A stretch of DNA of 64,000 bases from Bradyrhizobium sp. S69 (GTDB taxonomy: Bacteria; Pseudomonadota; Alphaproteobacteria; Rhizobiales; Xanthobacteraceae). Shown here piece after piece: positions 26,058-33,945 of the stretch (position 1 is its first letter; the number at the start of each line of letters is the position of its first letter). Position numbers and translations under genes: made by a program. The notes beneath the pieces were generated by a model, which saw nothing but the letters and a program-made list of their open reading frames with translations, ran no database searches and had not been told where the DNA came from. The stretch is taken from NCBI RefSeq assembly GCF_009766005.1, contig NZ_LMUK01000041.1:198630-262629 (forward strand), read 5' to 3'.

Positions 26058-27653
26058 ATGACAGCAGCACAGACGATCGACGAGTCGGCGCCCTCGGTGG
26101 CCTCGGCGCATGACAAGATTCTGATTGTCGATTTCGGCAGCCAGGTGACGCAACTGATCGCGCGCAGGGTGCGCGAGGAGGGCGTCTATTCCGAAATCGT
26201 GCCGTTCCAGAAGGCCGAAGCCGCCTTCAAGGAAATGAAGCCGAAGGCCGTGATCCTCTCCGGCGGACCGGCCTCCGTGCTCGACGACAATGCGCCATCC
26301 GCGCCGATGTCGATCCTCACCGCGGGCGTTCCGGTGCTCGGCATCTGCTACGGCGAGCAGACCATGGCCCAGCAGCTCGGCGGCACCGTCGAGGCCGGGC
26401 ATCACCGCGAATTCGGCCGCGCCGCCATCGAGATCACCGACGACTGCACGCTGTTCGACGGCGTCTGGGAGAAGGGCGGACGCTACGACGTCTGGATGAG
26501 CCACGGCGACCGCGTGACAAAACTGCCTGACGGTTTTCGCGCGGTGGCGAAGGCCGCGGGTTCGCCGATTTCGGTGATTGCCGACGACAAGCGCAAATTC
26601 TACGCGATGCAGTTCCACCCCGAAGTGGTGCACACGCCCGACGGCGCCAAGCTGATCCGCAATTTCGTCCGCAAGGTCGCCGGCCTCACCGGCGACTGGA
26701 CCATGCGCGCATTTCGCGAGGAGGCGATCGAGAAGATCCGCGCCCAGGTCGGCAAGGGCAAGGTGATCTGCGGGCTGTCCGGCGGCGTCGATTCCGCGGT
26801 CGCCGCGGTGCTGATCCACGAGGCGATCGGCGATCAGCTCACCTGCGTGTTCGTCGATCACGGCATGCTGCGGCTCGATGAAGCCAAAACCGTGGTCGAT
26901 CTGTTCCGGCACCACTACAACATTCCGCTGGTGCATGTGGACGCCTCGAAAGTGTTTCTGGGCGAGCTCCAAGGCGTCACCGATCCCGAAGTGAAGCGCA
27001 AGACCATCGGGCGTCTCTTCATCGACGTGTTCGACGCCGAGGCAAAAAAGATCGGCGGCGCGGATTTCCTGGCGCAGGGCACGCTCTATCCTGATGTGAT
27101 CGAGAGCGTGTCGTTCACCGGCGGCCCTTCGGTGACGATCAAGTCGCACCACAATGTCGGCGGGCTTCCGGCGCGCATGAACATGAAGCTGGTCGAGCCG
27201 TTGCGTGAACTGTTCAAGGACGAAGTCCGCGTGCTCGGCCGCGAACTCGGCCTGCCGGAAATTTTTGTCGGCCGCCATCCGTTCCCCGGACCCGGCCTCG
27301 CGATCCGCTGCCCCGGCGAGATTACGCGCGAAAAGCTCGACATCCTGCGCAACGCCGACGCGGTCTATATCGACCAGATCCGCAAAGCCGGCCTCTACGA
27401 CCAGATCTGGCAGGCTTTTGCGGTGCTGCTGCCCGTAAAAACCGTCGGCGTGATGGGCGACGGCCGCACCTACGAATACGTCGTCGGCCTGCGCGCGGTG
27501 ACCTCGACCGACGGCATGACCGCGGATTTCTATGCGTTCGAGATGAAGTTTTTAGGCGAGACCGCGACGCGGATCATCAACGAGGTCAAGGGCGTGAATA
27601 GGGTGGTGTACGACGTGACGTCAAAGCCGCCGGGGACGATTGAGTGGGAGTGA
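26058..27653 (+). CDS. guaA: GMP synthase (glutamine-hydrolysing)
   Basis: 531-residue enzyme converting XMP, glutamine and ATP to GMP. The N-terminal class I amidotransferase domain has ILIVDFGSQVTQLIARR, the nucleophile Cys97 in GICYGEQTM and the His/Glu in FHPEVVHTPDG. The ATP pyrophosphatase domain has GLSGGVDSAVAAVL. The dimerisation domain ends with the conserved DVTSKPPGTIEWE. ATG at 26058; a TTG at 26049 is also in frame. The 3' end of guaA is a known island insertion hotspot in bacteria, and here it is followed by A+T-richer foreign-looking genes. Confidence 0.97.
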   Translation: MTAAQTIDESAPSVASAHDKILIVDFGSQVTQLIARRVREEGVYSEIVPFQKAEAAFKEMKPKAVILSGGPASVLDDNAPSAPMSILTAGVPVLGICYGEQTMAQQLGGTVEAGHHREFGRAAIEITDDCTLFDGVWEKGGRYDVWMSHGDRVTKLPDGFRAVAKAAGSPISVIADDKRKFYAMQFHPEVVHTPDGAKLIRNFVRKVAGLTGDWTMRAFREEAIEKIRAQVGKGKVICGLSGGVDSAVAAVLIHEAIGDQLTCVFVDHGMLRLDEAKTVVDLFRHHYNIPLVHVDASKVFLGELQGVTDPEVKRKTIGRLFIDVFDAEAKKIGGADFLAQGTLYPDVIESVSFTGGPSVTIKSHHNVGGLPARMNMKLVEPLRELFKDEVRVLGRELGLPEIFVGRHPFPGPGLAIRCPGEITREKLDILRNADAVYIDQIRKAGLYDQIWQAFAVLLPVKTVGVMGDGRTYEYVVGLRAVTSTDGMTADFYAFEMKFLGETATRIINEVKGVNRVVYDVTSKPPGTIEWE

Positions 27654-27675
27654 GCTAGCAGCTCGCGGGGTGTCG

Positions 27676-28431
27676 ATGGCGAAGCGCAAGAAATTTGAAT
27701 ACGACGTGGTTTTGTCTTTTGCCGGAGAGGATAGAGAATTCGCTGAGCAATTGTACGAAATTCTAACGCGAGAGCATGTTCGCGTTTTCTACGACCTTGC
27801 CGAACAGCATGGCTTATGGGGCAAAGACCTTTATCAACACCTTCAGGCGATCTATCGCGATAAAGCGCGATACTGCGTGGTCTTTGTTTCCAAACACTAC
27901 GCTAAGAAACGGTGGACGAAGCACGAGCTACGCCAAGCTCAAGAACGCGCTTTTCAAGAAAACCGCGAGTATATTCTTCCGGTTAGGCTGGATAAGACCA
28001 GGCTGCCAGGCTTAAATCTAACGACTGGATACGTCGAACTGGGCAAAGCTGGCATTCCCGCGGTAGCAGCGCTCATGCTTGCTAAACTAGGCAAGGCTTC
28101 GGAAGACGGGCAAATAGATCGGCTTGCCTGGGACGGGAAATTTGTAACCTACCGAGGCGCCTCGATGGTGTCGTACTGGCCGAGAAAAATCCGGGCGGCA
28201 CAAAAGAGAACGCACGTACATCTCGTTCAAGCCTTGTCCCGAACAAGGTATGGTGACGAACCCGGAGATTACGGTGCGGACAGTCGTCCTTGCCACGATT
28301 GCGGTGTAACGAAAGGACAGTTTCATGTCCCGAGTTGTGACGTCGAGCGCTGTCCATCGTGCGGTCACCAACTCATCTCGTGCGACTGTGAATACACCGA
28401 AAATAGAGCGTTCAAGGTTGTAGAAGATTAA
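27676..28431 (+). CDS. TIR-domain protein with C-terminal Cys/His cluster
   Basis: 251 residues. An N-terminal TIR domain runs from KFEYDVVLSFAGEDREFAEQL (residue 6) to about residue 125; Glu84 in WTKHELRQA is where TIR NADases keep their catalytic glutamate. A linker with an aromatic patch (WDGKFVTYRG) leads to a Cys/His cluster: C206, C209, H217, C221, C226, C229, C236 and C238, in the HVPSCDVERCPSCG region, probably a zinc site. It starts 22 bp after guaA on the same strand and is clearly A+T-richer than its neighbours, so it was likely acquired. A role in NAD-depleting phage defence is possible but inferred. The start could also be an in-frame site at 27640. Confidence 0.82.
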   Translation: MAKRKKFEYDVVLSFAGEDREFAEQLYEILTREHVRVFYDLAEQHGLWGKDLYQHLQAIYRDKARYCVVFVSKHYAKKRWTKHELRQAQERAFQENREYILPVRLDKTRLPGLNLTTGYVELGKAGIPAVAALMLAKLGKASEDGQIDRLAWDGKFVTYRGASMVSYWPRKIRAAQKRTHVHLVQALSRTRYGDEPGDYGADSRPCHDCGVTKGQFHVPSCDVERCPSCGHQLISCDCEYTENRAFKVVED

Positions 28432-28530
28432 CGCAAACAAGCCGAATTACGGTAACAGAGCGAAGCCTACCCCATCAATCGAGTATAGCCGGGTACAATA
28501 CGCTTGGCTGCCGTCCCCACGAGCTAGGCA

Positions 28531-29731
28531 CTATTGCGTACCGGCGATCGCTTTCGAGATTAGCCGCTCCAATGCATCGAATTTCTGATCGTCCGCCAAT
28601 CTCAGTGCGGAATAGTATTCCGAGCCGCGTTCGACCAGTAGGTTTTCTTCTAGCCCGAGAAGCTCGCGCGCTTGGAGAGAGAGCAATTCCCGAGCGAGTC
28701 GTCCATTGCCATCAATAAATGGATGTATCGCGAGGAGGCTGTGGAAAAAACGGGCCATCGAGGGAATGGCGGACTTGCGCGCGTCTGCCGCCACATCTGA
28801 GTAATTTCGATTCCACTCCGATATCAATGTTTCAACAAGATTGGGCACCTTGTCCCCAACCGGGGCATTCCATATCGACTTTTGATTTCCCGGTAGGATC
28901 CACGAGCCATATTTGGCTTGCCCTGTACTGACCTGCGAAAGGGTCGGCTGGTAACAGTAAGCGATGAACGTACCGGACGAACGCGCTGGACAACTGACCG
29001 GAGATAGCTTGGTCGGGTACCTCATCAATGCTTCGATTTGCAGCTTTACTTGAGGCCTTTATCATCGCTGCCACGTCTATCGCTGGCGCATCGGCACGAA
29101 ACGCGTCAGCGACTACGGCCATGCTTTCGGCTATAAAGCCAAGCTGCGCCCTAGCGATGCGGGTGACTTGACCTGTCAGACGATCAATGGCGCGTGTGTG
29201 GACGACCAATGCGGCGGCGGTTGAGGAATCGGCTGCTGCAAAGAATGCCGATTGCTCTTCAGTCGTCAGCTCAACATCTAGATGGCGCAATCGGAGCCCA
29301 TAGCCCGGTGGAGAATCGAGCACGACGCGCAAATATTCCCGATGATGAATTAGGCAGCGTTGACCCCTCGTACTTGCCAGCGCCTCCAGTTCATTTCGCT
29401 GACCGGGTGTTAATTGCTGGTTGGTCATGAAGATGAAGCCCTTGCGACCGTGCCGAAGGCTCGCCTTCAGGTCGTTCGCAAATTTCTTCTTGATGGCAGT
29501 AAACTTAAGATCGCTATTGGAAAAGTGACAAGCTGCGACGAAATCTATGCCGTCCTTGTCACATAGGATATCTTTGCCACCATCGCGGCCGCCCAACGGT
29601 GATTGTGGATCGACGTTCTGGAAACCCTCTAACCGAAGTACGTCTGCGCACAACCGTTCTGCAGCGGTGGACTGGTCTTCCCACATTCGCAATGCGCGGG
29701 TTGTTGAATTTGACGAGTCGGGTTTCTTCAT
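28531..29731 (-). pseudogene. Frameshifted nuclease-like/Fic fusion gene
   Basis: Two overlapping frames make one gene of about 400 codons. The first (29731 to 28832) starts with ERLCADVLRLEGF and SPLGGRDGGKDILC, a restriction-endonuclease-like fold although no acid-x-Lys pair is clear, then a helical linker and VRYVHRLL, AGQYRASQIWLVDP. The second frame (down to 28531) continues WNAPVGDKVPNLVETLISEW and the intact Fic motif HPFIDGNGRLAR, the AMPylation site. The switch falls near 28865-28885 and fits a 1-nt insertion. It is convergent with the TIR gene and A+T-richer than the core genome. Inactive if the shift is real; a sequencing error would make it an intact toxin or defence gene. Confidence 0.75.
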
Positions 29732-29982
29732 TTCAAGCCAGGAAGGGTTAATTTGCCGAGCAGCGGCATCTTAGCAGATTCAGTAAGGCGCAATAGGCGA
29801 AACCTCGCTACGCTCTACTTTAGATTTATGTCGCGCGATCTGGTGGGTTGTGCTATCGTCCGCCGCCCTTCGTGCATCATCTCAACGGCTCGCCGCGACG
29901 ATCACCCCCGGCACAAATGCGGGATGTGCGCCTGACGACCCCATGGTACGACATCGGCACCGCCTCTCTGGAGTGATCCCCG
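29732..29982. other. Intergenic region at right end of the mini-island
   Basis: 251 bp of reduced GC between the divergent Fic-fusion gene and the serine hydrolase. I see no gene, no integrase remnant and no clear copy of the guaA 3' end that would mark an attachment site. Confidence 0.5.
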
Positions 29983-31242
29983 ATGTCCACCGCGACCACC
30001 GCTAGCCAGCAGGCTCAACCCACCGCCGAGACCGATCCGCAAACACTTGGCTTCATGCAGGGCTTTCCGCCGCCACCGGACAAAACCATCACCTTCCAGA
30101 ACGGCTCGTTTCGCAGCTTTCCCGAACTGCGCTGGGCCTGGAGCAACATCCGCCAACTGGTGCCGACGGTGAACGTGTGGCGCGGGCCGGGGCCGGCGTC
30201 CGTGTTGCCGCGCGAGGATCACGACATCGGCGGGTCCAAATCCGTCACGATGGACGGGCGTCCGATGACGTTTGCGAAAATGCTTGAGGAAACTTATGCC
30301 GACGGCATCGCCGTGCTGCACCGGGGCAAACTGATCTATGAGCGATATTTCGGCGCGCTGAAGCCGCACAAGCCGCATATCGCGATGTCGGTGACGAAAT
30401 CGTTCACCGGCACGCTGGCCGGCATCTTGATCGCGGAAGGCAAGATCGATCCGCAGGCGCCGATCACCGATTATGTGCCGGAGTTGAAGGGCAGCGCGTT
30501 CGGCGACGCGCGGGTGCATGAGGCGATGGATATGACCACGGGCCTCGTCTACACAGAAATCTATACCGACAAGAATTCCGACGTGTGGGGGCTGCGGCGT
30601 GCGAGCGGTATGGCACCGATCGAGCCGGGCTATGAAGGCGCGACTAATATTTTCGATTTTCTCCGCGCGCAGCAGAAGCAGGGCGAGCACGGCAAGGCGT
30701 TTTCCTACAAGACCGTCAATTCCGACGTGCTGGCCTGGATCTGCCGCCGTGCCAGCGGCCTGACGCTGTCCGATCTTCTTTCCGAGCGCGTCTGGCTTCC
30801 GATGGGCGCGGAAGAGGACGCGCATTATCACGTCGACCGCATCGGCACCGAAAGCGGCGGCGGTGGCCTGTCGACGACGTTGCGCGATCTGGCCCGCTTC
30901 GGCGAGACGATCCGCAACCACGGCCGCTTCAATGGCCGCCAGATCGTGCCGTCGCATGTCGTCGAGGATATCGCGCGCGGTGGCGACCCCGAGAAATTCA
31001 AGCCGGCCGGCTACACCACATTGCCTGGCGCGTCCTACCGCAATCAGTGGTGGGTGACGCACAACGCGCATGGCGCCTTCATGGCGCGCGGCGTTCACGG
31101 CCAGGGCATCTATATCGATCCGAAGGCCGAGATGGTGATCGCCCGGTACGCCTCGCATCCGGCCGCCGGCAACGCCGCCAACGATCCCGTGACGTTACCG
31201 GCCTATATGGCACTGGCGAAGGATCTGATGGCGGGCGCGTGA
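29983..31242 (+). CDS. Serine hydrolase, beta-lactamase/6-aminohexanoate-dimer hydrolase family
   Basis: 419 residues of the penicillin-binding-protein-like fold. The S-x-x-K catalytic motif is AMSVTKSFTG near residue 136 and the Tyr element is FSYKTVNSDVLAW near residue 241, as in NylB-type esterases. The C-terminus has GVHGQGIYIDPKAEMVIARYAS. Possible reactions are ester or amide hydrolysis; no signal peptide, so it is cytoplasmic. The last 84 bp plus 28 bp of downstream DNA occur again at 32860-32972. Start ATG at 29983 after a weak ribosome site. Confidence 0.9.
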   Translation: MSTATTASQQAQPTAETDPQTLGFMQGFPPPPDKTITFQNGSFRSFPELRWAWSNIRQLVPTVNVWRGPGPASVLPREDHDIGGSKSVTMDGRPMTFAKMLEETYADGIAVLHRGKLIYERYFGALKPHKPHIAMSVTKSFTGTLAGILIAEGKIDPQAPITDYVPELKGSAFGDARVHEAMDMTTGLVYTEIYTDKNSDVWGLRRASGMAPIEPGYEGATNIFDFLRAQQKQGEHGKAFSYKTVNSDVLAWICRRASGLTLSDLLSERVWLPMGAEEDAHYHVDRIGTESGGGGLSTTLRDLARFGETIRNHGRFNGRQIVPSHVVEDIARGGDPEKFKPAGYTTLPGASYRNQWWVTHNAHGAFMARGVHGQGIYIDPKAEMVIARYASHPAAGNAANDPVTLPAYMALAKDLMAGA

Positions 31243-31270
31243 GCCGAGGCCGCCGTGGCGCTTAGAACTC
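31159..31270. repeat. Direct repeat, left copy (3' end of serine hydrolase gene)
   Basis: 112 bp covering the last 27 codons, the stop and 28 bp beyond. It is nearly identical to 32860-32972, with about a dozen differences and a small indel. The two copies bracket the TetR and methyltransferase genes. Confidence 0.9.
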
Positions 31271-31855
31271 GCGGCCGCCAGCTCTTGTTGCCATCTGCTG
31301 GAACAACGCGTCGACCTGCGCCGGTGACAGGCCGGTGTCGGCTGCAATCCACCAGGCCAGCACCGCGAGAAACGCGCCGGAAATGAATTGGACGGCAACT
31401 TCAAGGGATCCGCCTGCCTCGTCGATCCGCCTCCCGATAAGCTCGGATCGGACCGCGCGCCGAATGCGCTCGCGGAATTTGTCGTGGATGGTGTCGCCGC
31501 TGCTTGCAAGCAGCGCACGATGAAGGAAACGCAGAGCGTGCGCATGCTCGAACATCGGCCGGCTGAACTCGAACAGGCGGTCGCTGGTCTCCAGTGGGGA
31601 TGAGGGCTGCCGGTTGCCCAGCAAACGCAGGTGCTCATCGATCGTCGCGCTGCGCAGTTCTTCCTTGCCGGCATAGTGCGTGTAAAAGGTCGACCTCCCG
31701 ACATTCGCCTTCTCGCAGATATCTTCGACCGTGATCGGCGCATATCCGCGCTCCGGGACCAAGGTGATGAGCGCGTCCTGCAATAGCGCACGCGTCCGCG
31801 CGACGCGGCGGTCGATCATGCCGGTGTCTGTCCGTTCGATTTTCATGGTCACCAT
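31262..31855 (-). CDS. TetR/AcrR family transcriptional regulator
   Basis: About 197 residues. The N-terminal helix-turn-helix is RTRALLQDALITLVPERGY followed by ITVEDICEKANVGRSTFYTHYAGKEEL, a complete TetR signature; the C-terminal ligand/dimer domain ends LFQQMATRAGGREF. The start at 31855 (or 31846, four codons later in MVTMKIER) is chosen because the upstream extension to 31942 would cover the palindromes. It is divergent from a membrane-anchored methyltransferase gene and probably represses it and itself through the palindromes at 31877-31928. Confidence 0.88.
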   Translation of the reverse strand: MVTMKIERTDTGMIDRRVARTRALLQDALITLVPERGYAPITVEDICEKANVGRSTFYTHYAGKEELRSATIDEHLRLLGNRQPSSPLETSDRLFEFSRPMFEHAHALRFLHRALLASSGDTIHDKFRERIRRAVRSELIGRRIDEAGGSLEVAVQFISGAFLAVLAWWIAADTGLSPAQVDALFQQMATRAGGREF

Positions 31856-31876
31856 CGCCTGGCGTGCGCGGTTTCC

Positions 31877-31928
31877 GGACACGCATGGGTTCTGTGTCCA
31901 GCAACACCGCTTCTGAACACGATGTTCA
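31877..31928. promoter_or_regulatory. Candidate TetR operators in divergent promoter region
   Basis: Two inverted repeats lie between the TetR and methyltransferase genes: GGACAC (31877-31882) with GTGTCC (31894-31899), and TGAACA-CGA-TGTTCA (31914-31928), the latter perfect with a 3-bp centre. Their position fits autoregulation and control of the methyltransferase. Confidence 0.55.
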
Positions 31929-31996
31929 GCATGATACACCATGTCTGGGAATTCAGTATTTCGAGTACCGCCGTGATCTCACAGGAGCCGCCACGC

Positions 31997-32893
31997 ATGC
32001 ACGGATCCGGTCGTCACGCCGTCATGGCGCCGCAGTCTCGTAAGCGGGCCGTCGCGCTCGTCCTCCTTGCCAAGCTCGCCTTGATGGCTGCGGTGCTGAT
32101 CCTGCTGCAATTCGGCGCAGGTTATCTCGGCACTGGAATTGGGGTGGCGGCGTTGCATGGGATTGTCCTGGTGGCGATCGTGGCATTTCTAATCTGGGGT
32201 CGCGCTCGTCACAGGAGCCTTGTCGGCGGCGGCATGCAGCGCGTGGGCGGTCAGGCCGGTGGCATCGTTCTGCATGGAGCGGCAGGCTACGACTTGCTCG
32301 CGCGCATTCTGACCTTCGGCCGCGAAGGCCGGTTTCGGGAGTTCATGCTTCGCCCCGCGGCGCTCCAGCCTGGAGAAACGGTGCTCGACGTCGCCTGTGG
32401 AACGGGGACGCTCGCCATCGCCGCGAAGCGCCAGATCGGTGCGGAGGGAAGCGTGACCGGCCTCGACGCATCGCCCGAGATGATTGCGCGGGCACGGGTC
32501 AAGGCCGAAAGGGCCGGCCTCCATGTCACCTTCGTCGACGGAACGGCCCAGCGACTTCCGTTTGGCGAGGCGCAGTTCGACATCGTGATGGGCACGCTCA
32601 TGCTGCATCACCTGCCGAAGCCCGTGCGCCTGGCGTTTGTCCGTGAGGCTCGGCGCGTGCTGAAGCCTGGGGGCCGGCTGCTGCTGATCGACTTCGGAAA
32701 ACCCCCGCGGCAATCCTGGCTGCCCCGACTCCATCGGCACGGACACACCGACATGCAAGTGATCAGCGCGCTGCTGGCGGAGAGCGGTTTCGAGATCGAC
32801 GATACCGGTGCGGTCGGAACCAGGAATCTGAACTATATCCGCGCGAAAGCAGGAGTTGCCCGGCCGCCGGCAACGCTGCCAACGATCCCGTGA
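31997..32893 (+). CDS. Membrane-anchored class I SAM-dependent methyltransferase with altered C-terminus
   Basis: 298 residues. Two hydrophobic segments (about residues 19-38 and 44-65) anchor a methyltransferase domain with motif I VLDVACGTGTLAIAAK, VTGLDASPEMIARARVKAE, FDIVMGTLMLHHLP and LKPGGRLLLIDFG, the UbiE/Coq5-like pattern. The start at 31997 follows AGGAG. The final residues GVARPPATLPTIP and the stop are read out of frame from a duplicated piece of the serine hydrolase gene, so the original C-terminus has been replaced. Substrate unknown; divergent TetR control is likely. Confidence 0.82.
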   Translation: MHGSGRHAVMAPQSRKRAVALVLLAKLALMAAVLILLQFGAGYLGTGIGVAALHGIVLVAIVAFLIWGRARHRSLVGGGMQRVGGQAGGIVLHGAAGYDLLARILTFGREGRFREFMLRPAALQPGETVLDVACGTGTLAIAAKRQIGAEGSVTGLDASPEMIARARVKAERAGLHVTFVDGTAQRLPFGEAQFDIVMGTLMLHHLPKPVRLAFVREARRVLKPGGRLLLIDFGKPPRQSWLPRLHRHGHTDMQVISALLAESGFEIDDTGAVGTRNLNYIRAKAGVARPPATLPTIP

Positions 32894-32972
32894 CGCTGCC
32901 GGCATATATGGCGCTGGCGAAAGATCTGATGGCGGGCGCGTGAGGCGAGGCCCGCCATCGCGCTCGGAACTC
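32860..32972. repeat. Direct repeat, right copy (duplicated hydrolase tail)
   Basis: Second copy of 31159-31270. It keeps the hydrolase stop codon and some 3' flank but has no hydrolase gene in front of it; instead it forms the 3' end of the methyltransferase gene in another reading frame. Confidence 0.9.
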
Positions 32973-33064
32973 ACGGAGTGGATTAGCTGGAGGCGTACTC
33001 CACCCCGTGCTTTCGTTGAGCCGTACTCAACGTGGCGAGTTACGCTTTCGCTAACCCGCCCTAA

Positions 33065-33093
33065 GAGCTGCAGCTTTCGGCCGCAGCTCTTGT
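33065..33093. terminator. Hairpin downstream of the BA14K gene
   Basis: AAGAGCTGC (33065-33073) and GCAGCTCTT (33085-33093) form a perfect 9-bp stem with an 11-nt loop, just 3' of the minus-strand BA14K gene. No U-tract follows on either strand, so termination is only probable. Confidence 0.4.
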
Positions 33094-33109
33094 TGGTGGT
33101 AGCTATGAC

Positions 33110-33469
33110 TCACTGGCAGGGAAGGCGCCGGCCATCCTTGGCTTGAAAGGTGTTCGAGGCGGGATCGTAGGAATGATAACGCTGGGCGCATGCCGCCGCG
33201 TGTTGCTGAGCCGCGGCATCGTTCGCTGCATTTTGTGACGCCGCCGCGCTCACAGCGCCGGCCGCGATGACGCCACCGACGACGCCGCCGATCAGCGCGC
33301 CAAGGCCGGCACCGCCGTCACCACCGCCGCAATGGTGGCACCAGACCTTCTCGGTGGTCGAGGGCGCGGCCATTGAGTTGCCGATCGCTCCCTGCAAGGG
33401 AGCCGAAATGGCCGGTGCCGCAAACATCACGGCAATCAGACCGACGCTCAAAAATTTTCCAACGCGCAT
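33110..33469 (-). CDS. BA14K-like exported protein
   Basis: 119 residues. The signal peptide MRVGKFLSVGLIAVMFAAPAIS ends near ISA-PL. A Cys-His-His-Cys cluster and a Gly/Ala-rich segment GAGLGALIGGVVGGVIAAGAV that resembles a glycine-zipper membrane segment follow. The C-terminal motif CAQRYHSYDPASNTFQAKDG with a closing Cys is diagnostic for BA14K (lectin-like immunoreactive protein of Brucella; common in Rhizobiales). The start at 33469 has AGGAG upstream. Likely periplasmic or outer-envelope. Confidence 0.87.
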   Translation of the reverse strand: MRVGKFLSVGLIAVMFAAPAISAPLQGAIGNSMAAPSTTEKVWCHHCGGGDGGAGLGALIGGVVGGVIAAGAVSAAASQNAANDAAAQQHAAACAQRYHSYDPASNTFQAKDGRRLPCQ

Positions 33470-33945
33470 TTGATTCTCCTGCTTCAATAAGACGAAGACG
33501 TAACTTGTTTCGTGAACCTCTCGCCGCATTCGTGCATGTGCGGCTTCGAGGTGTTGCCATTGCCGGAACTGTCGGAGACATCCGGGAAATCGATAAAATG
33601 CCGAATATCAGGTGCCACTTACTCCTTCTGAATTGAGAGGCGGCGTGCGATCCTTCTCGTATGTCATCATCCCCGGCGCCGTTGTCCGATCGTGCGGATG
33701 TTGGCTGGCACGTACCTGTGTCCATAGATTTCTATGATCGACCGTTCCACCAAATTCTGAGGCGATGAATGGAGCGAGACCAAAGATGGACTGGAGGAGA
33801 CTTCGTGGAACTCAACGGTTCCATGATCGAGCACCGGTTACCTTCCGGCATCTCTCCGATGGTCGGTGGTGCCCGATTTTTGATTTAATCGTCATGTCGA
33901 TTATAGATAGGTCGATGATATTGAACCTGGTGTGCATCCCGTCCC
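33470..33945. other. Divergent intergenic region, 476 bp
   Basis: Between the BA14K and first AraC gene. It must contain both promoters and is less GC-rich near 33880-33945. I see no gene, tRNA or clear operator. The last 30 bp are copied ahead of the second AraC gene. Confidence 0.5.

Noticed and set aside
27600..29982. Attachment-site duplication at guaA
   Set aside because: I looked for the guaA 3' sequence near 29732-29982 and found no convincing second copy; no integrase in the window.
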